Part shown: one piece after another, positions 1 to 7,208 of the stretch
Numbering within the stretch: the stretch's first letter is position 1
How the letters are laid out: each line of letters starts with the position of its first letter
Made by a program: the position numbers and the translations under genes
The notes under the pieces: generated by a model
The model's input: the letters and a program-made list of their open reading frames with translations, nothing else
What the model was told of the DNA's origin: nothing
Databases searched by the model: none
DNA from: Blastomonas sp. CACIA14H2
GTDB lineage: Bacteria; Pseudomonadota; Alphaproteobacteria; Sphingomonadales; Sphingomonadaceae
Direction: 5' to 3'
DNA length: 64,000 nt
Assembly: GCA_000503195.1 (NCBI GenBank)
Contig: AYSC01000001.1
Coordinates: 1-64,000 of the forward strand

Positions 1-145
1 ATTACGAGTCGACGGGTTGAATGACTGAGTTTGCCAACACCGGCCAGTCAGCTTCGGCCTGGAATCCGGCAAAAACCAAAATTCGCGTCATGGCCCCAAA
101 GCAGTGATTTAGCGGCAGCGCATCGCGCCTCTGACAGACCTCGCG

Positions 146-1171
146 CTAATCGCCTGTCATAGTTTTGATAATCCCGCTCGCGCGCGCGTCACGCGGGGGC
201 ATCCCGAACGCGCTTGAATGCCACCTCGTGAAGGCACCAATCGAGCTGTAGCCGAGCATCTCGGCCACGTCCGTGATCCGCATCCGCCGGTTGGCGAGAT
301 ACTGCACCGCCAGTTGCATCCGGGCGCTGTTCAGCAGTGCGCTGAAGCTCGTCTGTTCGGCGTCCAGCATCCGCTGGAGCGTGCGCACCGTCAGGCCCAT
401 GGCTGCGGCGCAATCGTGGATTGTGGCGCGGCCTGATGGGAGCAACAGCTGGATCAGCTGGTTCACATCCTGCGTGGTTGTCCGCCTAGTCGGGCTCATC
501 ACCGCATCGAGCAACTGGCGGGCGTGCGAGGCCAGCTGGTCGTCGGCCTTAATGTTGGGCCGGTCGAGGTCGGCAGCGGCAACCACGATTCCATTGAACT
601 CGGAATTGAACTGCGGCCGGCAATTGAACACGCGCTGGAACACGGCGACCTCGCTGGAAGCAGGGGCTTCGTGCGAGAAGCACACCGTTAGCGGGGACCA
701 CGCCTCGCCCAGCACGCTGCGGCACAGCCTCGCGAGCACGCCGAGCGCAAGGTTGGTCGATTGGCGGGACGGCTCCGGGCGGCGGAGTTGGAAGTCCTCG
801 CGCAGGATCACGTCATTGCCGTGGTCGTCGCAGTGCAGCACCAATGTCGAATTGATGCGCGATCGAAACTCCTGGAGCGTGTCCAAGGCCGTGCGGAGGC
901 TCGGCTGGTGCGCGATCAGCAGGCTGGTCGCACCGAGATTCGCAAGCGAGCGGCACTCCGCCATCCGCAGGCCGAGCGTGAGACATCCCGTCTCGGCAGC
1001 ACTGCGTTCCAGCAGTCGGATTGCCGATTGTGCCCGGATCAGCCTTTCGGGGTTTACCAGCAGATCGGCCGTCAGCCCCTGTTCGCGCAGCAGCGGTCGC
1101 GGGTCTGCGGCGAAACTCGCCATCGTTTCCAGATACCCAGTCAGGGCAGCCACCCGAACGACCTCAGCCAT
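146..1171 (-). CDS. AraC-family transcriptional regulator (OruR/ArgR-type)
   Basis: A 341-residue regulator with an N-terminal ligand-binding domain of the arabinose_bd type and a C-terminal double helix-turn-helix, visible in the last 100 residues as ATIHDCAAAMGLTVRTLQRM followed by ITDVAEMLGYSSIGAFTRW. The start at 1171 is chosen over an upstream ATG at 1228 because GGGGAGAG stands a few bases before it. It is divergent from the quinone-oxidoreductase-like gene, and a candidate operator lies between them at 1209-1239 and again before the TonB receptor gene. The family binds paired sites about 21 bp apart and usually activates neighbouring catabolic genes. The effector is unknown. Confidence 0.9.
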   Translation of the reverse strand: MAEVVRVAALTGYLETMASFAADPRPLLREQGLTADLLVNPERLIRAQSAIRLLERSAAETGCLTLGLRMAECRSLANLGATSLLIAHQPSLRTALDTLQEFRSRINSTLVLHCDDHGNDVILREDFQLRRPEPSRQSTNLALGVLARLCRSVLGEAWSPLTVCFSHEAPASSEVAVFQRVFNCRPQFNSEFNGIVVAAADLDRPNIKADDQLASHARQLLDAVMSPTRRTTTQDVNQLIQLLLPSGRATIHDCAAAMGLTVRTLQRMLDAEQTSFSALLNSARMQLAVQYLANRRMRITDVAEMLGYSSIGAFTRWHSSAFGMPPRDARASGIIKTMTGD

Positions 1172-1208
1172 TGTGCTCTCCCCTCGCACCAGCTTGCGTG
1201 GCGTCGAA

Positions 1209-1239
1209 TGTGAAAACAATGTCACCAAAAGTGAAATAT
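1209..1239. promoter_or_regulatory. Candidate AraC operator, copy 1
   Basis: This lies between the divergent AraC and oxidoreductase genes. The right half reads GTCACCAAAAGTGAAATAT and the left half TGTGAAAACAAT, with the two TGAAA cores 21 bp apart, which is two helical turns. The same 31-bp stretch occurs with 23 of 31 matches at 7119-7149. It ends 52 bases before the oxidoreductase start. Confidence 0.6.
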
Positions 1240-1291
1240 GCCAACCCGAAACGCCTTACTGCGCAGGCAAAGAACTATTGGAGAGGATGCT

Positions 1292-2269
1292 ATGGCTCAG
1301 GCCGTCCGCTTTTACGAGACTGGAGGTCCAGAGGTCTTGCGACTGGAGGAGGTCGGGGTCGGCGATCCTGGTCCGGGCGAGGTGCGTATCCGCCATGCGG
1401 CGGTCGGCTGCAACTTTGCCGACACCTATTTCCGGTCGGGCTATTATCCTGTGCAGCCACCATGCGGCATTGGTGTCGAAGGCGCGGGCACAATTGTCGC
1501 GGTGGGCGAAGGCGTGACGGCTTTCGCCGAAGGTGACAGGGTCGCTTATAACGGCAGCCCATTAGGTGCCTATAGCACTGAACGGCTGATGCCCGCCGCT
1601 CCGCTGTTCAAGCTGCCTGACGGGATTTCCTTCGAGACGGCGGCAGCCTCGACGATGCGCGGGCTATCTGCAACCTATTGGCTGATCAAGGCCAATCCGA
1701 TGATGAAGCCGGGTGACACTATCCTGCTCCACGCAGCTGCGGGCGGTGTGGGATTGCTCGCCATACAGCTTGCCAAGCTGCTTGGTCTGCGGGTGATCGG
1801 GACCGTGTCGAACGAAACTAAGGCGGAAGCGGCATGCATGGCAGGCTGTGACGAGATCATCTTCTACCGCCGTGAAGATGTCGCGCAGCGGGTGAAGGAG
1901 CTGACCGACGGAGCCGGCGTGACCACGGTGTTCGACAGCGTCGGCAAGGATACTTTCGAGGGCTCGCTCAAGTCGCTGAAGCGGCGTGGGATGCTGGTCG
2001 CCTGCGGCACCGCGTCCGGGCCGTTTCCGCCGGTCGATGCCTTCCAGATGATGCTGCAAGGCTCAGTCTATTTCACCCGGCCTGCCTTCGCCGATTACTT
2101 CGCTGATCCCGCTGAGCGCGCCGAACTGGCGGGCCTGTGGTTCGATCACCTGTCGGCGGGCCGGATCACAGTCGAAATCGGGCAGCGTTACGCCCTCGAT
2201 CAATGCGTCGAGGCACACCGTGATCTCGAAGCGGGCCGCACCATCGGCTCGTCTATCTTCGTGTTGTGA
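1292..2269 (+). CDS. NADPH:quinone oxidoreductase-like, zinc-free MDR family
   Basis: A 325-residue medium-chain dehydrogenase/reductase of the quinone-reductase branch, probably using NADPH to reduce a quinone or an enone. The cofactor site is visible as HAAAGGVGLLAIQLAK around residues 145-160, and the Cys/Glu zinc ligands of true alcohol dehydrogenases are absent. The start at 1292 is preferred over 1238 because GGAGAGGA lies just upstream. It is the first gene of the + strand cluster, with the dioxygenase following after 14 bases. In this context it may remove a double bond during degradation of the cluster's substrate, which is inference. Confidence 0.85.
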   Translation: MAQAVRFYETGGPEVLRLEEVGVGDPGPGEVRIRHAAVGCNFADTYFRSGYYPVQPPCGIGVEGAGTIVAVGEGVTAFAEGDRVAYNGSPLGAYSTERLMPAAPLFKLPDGISFETAAASTMRGLSATYWLIKANPMMKPGDTILLHAAAGGVGLLAIQLAKLLGLRVIGTVSNETKAEAACMAGCDEIIFYRREDVAQRVKELTDGAGVTTVFDSVGKDTFEGSLKSLKRRGMLVACGTASGPFPPVDAFQMMLQGSVYFTRPAFADYFADPAERAELAGLWFDHLSAGRITVEIGQRYALDQCVEAHRDLEAGRTIGSSIFVL

Positions 2270-2283
2270 CGGGAGGGGCCGCC

Positions 2284-3132
2284 ATGCGGATCGAGAAGCT
2301 CACCACGCATATCGGCGCCGAAGTGGTCGGCGTCAGCCTTGCCGATGCAGGCCGCGATGACGCGCTTTTCGCCGAAATCCGTGCCGCGCTCTTGGAGCAC
2401 AAGGTGCTGTTCCTGCGCAATCAGGACATTGCACGGTCGGATCATGTTGCCTTTGCCGAGCGCTTCGGGTCGCTAGAGGACCATCCGGTTGCCGGGAGCG
2501 ATCCCGACCACCCCGGTCTTGTCAGGATCTACAAGGATGAGAACTCGCCGCCTGACTATTACGAAAACGCCTGGCACTGCGACGCAACGTGGCGCGATGC
2601 CCCGCCAATGGGATGCGTCCTCCGGTGCGTGGCCTGCCCGCCCGTCGGCGGGGACACGATGTGGGCAAACATGGCCAAAGCTTATGCCGATCTGCCCGAT
2701 CACGTGAAGCAGACGATCGCGCCGCTAAAAGCGCGTCACTCGATCGAAGCCTCCTTCGGTGCACGCATGAGCGAGGCGGAGCGCCACGCTCTCAAGGCGC
2801 GCTTCCCCGATGCCGAGCACCCAGTGGTGCGCACCCATCCCGAAACGGGCGAGAAGGTGCTATTCGTCAACGGTTTTACCACCCACTTCACGAACTACCA
2901 CACTGCCGAGAACGTGCGTTACGGGCAGGATTATGCCCCCGGCGGCGCGCTCTTGCTGCAATATCTGATCGGCCGCGCGGCGATCCCCGAATACCAGGTG
3001 CGCTGGCGCTGGCAGCCGAACTCGGTCGCCATATGGGACAACCGCTCGACCCAGCACTACGCCGTGATGGACTACGCCCCGACGGTGCGCCGGATGGAGC
3101 GCGCCGGGATCATCGGCGACCGCCCCTATTGA
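2284..3132 (+). CDS. TauD/TfdA-family Fe(II)/2-oxoglutarate dioxygenase
   Basis: A 282-residue enzyme of the taurine/alpha-ketoglutarate dioxygenase family, which hydroxylates a carbon next to a leaving group such as sulfonate or aryloxy, with 2-oxoglutarate and oxygen. The facial triad is visible: His98 and Asp100 in WHCDATW, and His258 in STQHYAVMDY. The start at 2284 has GGGAGGGG upstream; a GTG at 2266 overlaps the previous stop but has no better ribosome site. It lies between the oxidoreductase and the BKACE gene. With a YeiH-type exporter downstream a sulfonate substrate is attractive, but family membership alone does not decide the substrate. Confidence 0.88.
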   Translation: MRIEKLTTHIGAEVVGVSLADAGRDDALFAEIRAALLEHKVLFLRNQDIARSDHVAFAERFGSLEDHPVAGSDPDHPGLVRIYKDENSPPDYYENAWHCDATWRDAPPMGCVLRCVACPPVGGDTMWANMAKAYADLPDHVKQTIAPLKARHSIEASFGARMSEAERHALKARFPDAEHPVVRTHPETGEKVLFVNGFTTHFTNYHTAENVRYGQDYAPGGALLLQYLIGRAAIPEYQVRWRWQPNSVAIWDNRSTQHYAVMDYAPTVRRMERAGIIGDRPY

Positions 3133-3169
3133 ACCAGACCCGAAAATAGCCCCGCGAAGGAGACCCGCG

Positions 3170-4234
3170 ATGCAGTTCCTCGACGATAGCCTGTTGCCCC
3201 AGAACCAGGACAAGCTGGTCATCACCGTTGCGCCCTATGGCCCCGAATGGGCGCCGGAGGACTTCCCCGAAGACATTCCGGTCACGATGGAGGAACAGGT
3301 CCAGAAGGCGGTCGATTGCTACAATGCGGGCGCCACCGTGTTGCACCTCCACTGCCGCGAGCTTGACGGTCACGGCTCCAAGCGCCTGTCGATGTTCAAC
3401 GAGATGATCGACAAGATCCGCACCCGCGCGCCGGACATGATCATTCAGGTCGGCGGCTCGATCTCCTTCGCTCCAGAAACCGAGGAGGACGGCGCCGAGG
3501 CCAAATGGCTCTCGGACGAAGTGCGCCACATGCTGGCCGAACTTACCCCCGCACCCGAACAGGTCACGATCGCGGTCAACACCACGCAGATGAACATCAT
3601 GGATCTGATGAGCGAGGCGGAATACGGCGAGACCTCGCTCGCCAATCCGGCCCTCTATCAGGCTTACCGCGAGATGGTGGTGCCAGCCGGCCCGCAATGG
3701 GTGGAGGAGCACCTGCGCCGCCTGACGGGTGCGGGCATCCAGCCGCATTTCCAGCTCACCTGCATGCCTGACATGGAAACGGTCGAGCGCCTGGTCCGCC
3801 GCGGTCACTACAAGGGCCCGCTGAACCTCACCTGGGTCGGCATCGGCGGCGGATTCGACGGGCCGAACCCGGCAAACTTCATGGAGTTCATTCGCCGCGC
3901 GCCTGATGGTTCGACCGTGACGCTTGAGAGCGTGATGGGCAATGTGCTGCCGATCAACACCATCGCCATCGCCCTGGGTATGCACACCCGTTGCGGGATC
4001 GAGGACACGATCTACGATCCGCACGGCAACAAGATGGGCTCGGTCGCGCAGATCGAGCAGCTGGTGCGCATTAGCCGTGAGCTTGGCCGCGACATCGCCA
4101 ACGGGCAGGAGGCGCGCGAGATCTACAAGGTCGGCACGCAATACAACTCCACCGAGGAAACGCTGGCGCGGCTGGGCATGGCCCCCAACCGTGAACGCGG
4201 ACAGATCGCCGTGCCGATCCGCGAGATGGCATGA
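3170..4234 (+). CDS. BKACE-family beta-keto acid cleavage enzyme (DUF849)
   Basis: A 354-residue protein of the 3-keto-5-aminohexanoate cleavage (Kce-like, DUF849) family. These zinc enzymes cleave a beta-keto acid with acetyl-CoA, giving acetoacetate and a new acyl-CoA. Metal-binding histidines are in HLHCRE (His59 and His61), and the family C-terminal motif is visible as GMHTRCGIEDT. The start has AAGGAGA nine bases upstream. It overlaps the next gene by four bases (ATGA). It is slightly longer than the common 270-310 residues. BKACE specificities are broad, so the actual keto acid is unknown; it should be the product of the upstream oxidations. Confidence 0.9.
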   Translation: MQFLDDSLLPQNQDKLVITVAPYGPEWAPEDFPEDIPVTMEEQVQKAVDCYNAGATVLHLHCRELDGHGSKRLSMFNEMIDKIRTRAPDMIIQVGGSISFAPETEEDGAEAKWLSDEVRHMLAELTPAPEQVTIAVNTTQMNIMDLMSEAEYGETSLANPALYQAYREMVVPAGPQWVEEHLRRLTGAGIQPHFQLTCMPDMETVERLVRRGHYKGPLNLTWVGIGGGFDGPNPANFMEFIRRAPDGSTVTLESVMGNVLPINTIAIALGMHTRCGIEDTIYDPHGNKMGSVAQIEQLVRISRELGRDIANGQEAREIYKVGTQYNSTEETLARLGMAPNRERGQIAVPIREMA

Positions 4235-4785
4235 GTGTCACAGTCCTGTTCGTCCCGGGGCTGCGCGATCACATCGCTGATCACTGGCAGAGCCACGCCG
4301 CGCGTGCTTTGCCCGGATCGGTTACGGTCGAGCCGCTCAGCGAGGACCGGCTGAGCCTTGCTGCGCGGGTGAGCGCTCTCGATGCAGCGCTGCAAGCCAT
4401 TGAAGGTGAGGTTGTGCTTGCTGCGCACAGTGCCGGGTGCCTGATGGTCGCGGCCTGGGCGACGCATCCGACGCGCACCATCAAGGGCGCCCTGCTCGCA
4501 ACCCCCGCCGATGTGGAAAATCCGTTGCCTGAAGGCTATCCGACGCTTTCTGACCTGACCGCGCACGGCTGGTGCCCGATGGCGCGCGAGCCCTTGCCGT
4601 TCCCGGCCGTTGTCGCAGCGAGCCACAATGATCCGCTGGCCAGCTTCGAGCGCATCGCGGGTGTTGCCCAGAGCTGGGGCGCGGAGCTGTTCGATGCGGG
4701 CGAAGTGGGTCACCTCAACCCGCCAGCCGGTTTCGGGGCATGGAATGATGCCCTGCCATTGATCGCCCGGCTGGCGTCGCGCTAA
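4231..4785 (+). CDS. RBBP9/YdeN-family serine hydrolase
   Basis: A 184-residue alpha/beta hydrolase of the small RBBP9/YdeN family. A complete triad can be read: Ser67 in AAHSAG, Asp134 in ASHNDP and His161 in VGHLNPPAGFGAW, the last being a family signature. No signal peptide is seen, so it is cytoplasmic. It overlaps the BKACE gene by four bases, which suggests coupled translation and a role in the same pathway, perhaps cleaving an ester or thioester intermediate. No substrate can be inferred from the sequence. Confidence 0.85.
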   Translation: MSVTVLFVPGLRDHIADHWQSHAARALPGSVTVEPLSEDRLSLAARVSALDAALQAIEGEVVLAAHSAGCLMVAAWATHPTRTIKGALLATPADVENPLPEGYPTLSDLTAHGWCPMAREPLPFPAVVAASHNDPLASFERIAGVAQSWGAELFDAGEVGHLNPPAGFGAWNDALPLIARLASR

Positions 4786-4809
4786 CTCGCTTCTCGGGAG
4801 ACACAATGC

Positions 4810-6111
4810 ATGGCCGGTCCCATCAGCCTCGATGCCAAGGCCGGTGGGCCGAGCAACGCCACGATCTACAGCTGGATTGTGTTCGCGCTGACCTTCGGGC
4901 TGCTGATCTCCGATTACATGGCGCGGCAGGTGCTCAACGCAGTCTTCCCGCTGCTTAAAGCGGAATGGCAGCTGACCGATGGCGAGCTTGGCCTCTTGTC
5001 GGGGATCGTCGCGATGATGGTTGGTGTCCTGACCTTCCCGCTCTCCCTCGCTGCGGATCGCTGGGGGCGGGTGCGCAGCCTCACCCTGATGGCGATCGTC
5101 TGGAGCCTCGCGACCCTGTTCTGCGCCATGGCGACCAGCTTCGAGCAGATGCTGGTGGGCCGAGCGCTCGTCGGCATTGGTGAGGCGGCCTATGGATCGG
5201 TTGGCATCGCGGTGGTGATCAGCGCCTTCCCGCAGCGCCTGCGCGCCACGCTCGCCGCAGCCTTCATGGCGGGGGGATTATTCGGGCAGGTGCTCGGCGT
5301 GGCGGTCGGTGGCACGATTGCGGCGAGCCATGGCTGGCGCTGGGCGTTCCTGGCGATCGGCATCTGCGGGCTGGTGCTGGGTGCGCTCTACCCCTTGCTG
5401 GTGCGCGAGAAGCGGGTGCGGGAGCTGGCGGGGCTTGATCAGGCCGATGCGCCGGCGGAAGGGCTAGACGCCGCCCCAGCGCGCGCGCCACTCAAGGCCC
5501 TGATCGCCAGCCGTTCGGTGCGCCTCGCCTATCTCGGGAGCGGCCTGCAATTGTTCGCGGCGGGGGCAATGCCCGCTTGGTTGCCAAGCTTCCTCAACCG
5601 TCATTACGGCTTTGCTGTGGACCGCGCGGGTCAGATCGCCGCGCTGCTACTGCTCGCCTGCGGGGTGGGTATGATCGCCTGCGGCATGGTGAGCGACCGG
5701 CTTTCGCGTGATCGGCCCGACCAGAAGATCAATCTCGCCATTGGCTACAGCTTCGGCACGGCGGTGTGCCTGACGCTTGCCTTTCTGCTGCCGATGGGCA
5801 CGCTACAACTGGTGTTGATTGCTTGCGCCATGTTCCTCGTCGCTGGGACGGTGGGGCCAACGGGGGCGATGGTCGCAAACCTGACGCCGCTGTCCATCCA
5901 CGGATCGGCCTTCGCCACTTTGACGCTGGCGAACAACCTGATCGGGCTTGCGACAGGGCCGATCTTGACCGGCAGGCTCGCTGACGCGATCGGACTTGCC
6001 AATGCCTTCCGCTTCCTGCCGCTGCCCTGCGTCACCGCAGGCATTGTCTTTGCCCTGATGCGCCGCAGCTATCTGGCTGATCTGGAGCGCCACCAAGTCG
6101 CTCAGGCCTGA
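4810..6111 (+). CDS. MFS transporter, spinster/hexuronate-like
   Basis: A 433-residue inner-membrane transporter with about twelve hydrophobic segments. The MFS loop signature after the second helix reads ADRWGRVRS, and a second, GMVSDRLSRDRP, opens the C-terminal half, as usual for the superfamily. A long central loop around residues 200-230 separates the halves. It starts 24 bases after the hydrolase gene, behind CGGGAG. As the only major facilitator of the cluster it probably carries the substrate taken up by the TonB receptor across the inner membrane. Confidence 0.85.
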   Translation: MAGPISLDAKAGGPSNATIYSWIVFALTFGLLISDYMARQVLNAVFPLLKAEWQLTDGELGLLSGIVAMMVGVLTFPLSLAADRWGRVRSLTLMAIVWSLATLFCAMATSFEQMLVGRALVGIGEAAYGSVGIAVVISAFPQRLRATLAAAFMAGGLFGQVLGVAVGGTIAASHGWRWAFLAIGICGLVLGALYPLLVREKRVRELAGLDQADAPAEGLDAAPARAPLKALIASRSVRLAYLGSGLQLFAAGAMPAWLPSFLNRHYGFAVDRAGQIAALLLLACGVGMIACGMVSDRLSRDRPDQKINLAIGYSFGTAVCLTLAFLLPMGTLQLVLIACAMFLVAGTVGPTGAMVANLTPLSIHGSAFATLTLANNLIGLATGPILTGRLADAIGLANAFRFLPLPCVTAGIVFALMRRSYLADLERHQVAQA

Positions 6112-6115
6112 CCAC

Positions 6116-7111
6116 ATGACGCAGATCGTTGAACGTGCGCGGGCGCTTGCCCCGGGAGCCGGTGTCGCGCTGGTGCTGGCTCTGGCAGCAACCTTCCTGT
6201 CGGAGCACTACGCTGCGCCGGTGATGCTGTTTGCCCTGCTGTTGGGCCTCGGATTCAACTTTCTTGCCGATACCGAGAAAGCCCGCGCTGGCATCGAGTT
6301 CTCCGCCAAGGTGCTGCTGCGCATCGGTGTCGCCCTGCTCGGCCTGAGGATAGGCGTCAGCCAGATCACGTCATTGGGGTGGCAGCCGGTCGCGATGGTT
6401 GTGCTTGTCGTCGGCGGCATCATCAGCGGCTCGATTGTCCTCGCGAGAGTGATGGGCTTCAATCCCCTGTTCGGCTTCCTGTCGGGCGGAGCGACCGCCA
6501 TCTGCGGTGCATCTGCTGCCTTGGCGATTGCCTCATCGCTGCCGGCGCATGAGCGCAAGGACCAGGCGATGCTGTTCACTGTCATAGGCGTGTCGGTGCT
6601 CTCGACCATTGCGATGATCGCCTATCCTCTGGTCGCCGACCTTGCGGGACTGAGCGACCGGCAGGCGGGGATATTCTTCGGCGCGACCATCCACGATGTC
6701 GCGCAGGTCGTTGGGGCTGGCTACGCGATCTCGCCGGAGGCGGGCGATACGGCGGTGATCGTCAAGCTGGTGCGCGTCGCCATGTTGCTGCCAGTAATCA
6801 TGGTGGCCGGCCAGATCACACGCAGGGGGGCAGCGACGGGAACTCAGCGTCCGCCCTTGCTGTCGTGGTTCGTCGTCGCCTTTGCGGCGCTTGCAATTCT
6901 CAATAGCGCTCTGACGCTTCCCGCTGTGCTGACCGATGGCGCTGGCGAAGTGTCCCGCTGGTGCCTCGTCGCCAGTCTTGCTGCCATCGGGATGAAGACG
7001 CGCCTCGGTGATCTGATGAAAGTGGGCGTGAAGCCGATCATCCTCATGCTGATCGAGACGTTGGTTCTTGCCGCAATCGTGCTTGCCGCGCTGAAACTCG
7101 GGTGGCTGTGA
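6116..7111 (+). CDS. YeiH/UPF0324-family membrane protein, putative sulfate exporter
   Basis: A 331-residue membrane protein of the YeiH family (Cons_hypoth698) with about ten hydrophobic segments. Conserved stretches include GGATAICGASAALAIAS and the amphipathic FFGATIHDVAQVVGAGYA. Family members are annotated as putative sulfate exporters, but direct evidence is limited. It begins four bases after the MFS gene. Next to a TauD-like enzyme it could dispose of sulfite or sulfate freed from a sulfonate, an inference from context only. Confidence 0.85.
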   Translation: MTQIVERARALAPGAGVALVLALAATFLSEHYAAPVMLFALLLGLGFNFLADTEKARAGIEFSAKVLLRIGVALLGLRIGVSQITSLGWQPVAMVVLVVGGIISGSIVLARVMGFNPLFGFLSGGATAICGASAALAIASSLPAHERKDQAMLFTVIGVSVLSTIAMIAYPLVADLAGLSDRQAGIFFGATIHDVAQVVGAGYAISPEAGDTAVIVKLVRVAMLLPVIMVAGQITRRGAATGTQRPPLLSWFVVAFAALAILNSALTLPAVLTDGAGEVSRWCLVASLAAIGMKTRLGDLMKVGVKPIILMLIETLVLAAIVLAALKLGWL

Positions 7112-7118
7112 CACGAAT

Positions 7119-7149
7119 TGCAAAATTGCTGTCGCCAAATGTGAAATAT
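7119..7149. promoter_or_regulatory. Candidate AraC operator, copy 2
   Basis: This repeats the sequence at 1209-1239, with GTCGCCAAATGTGAAATAT as its right half (17 of 19 matches). It stands 59 bases before the TonB receptor start and in the same orientation as copy 1 relative to the gene downstream, so the receptor gene probably has its own regulated promoter. Confidence 0.6.
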
Positions 7150-7208
7150 CGGGCGAGAGTCGGCCCTATCACCGACCCCAATAAAAGCATGGGATGGGAG
7201 AGACGAAT

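Noticed and set aside
273-1517. Long + strand open frame of 414 residues
   Set aside because: It is antisense to the AraC gene, lacks a ribosome site and has no recognisable protein; the AraC frame carries full family sequence.
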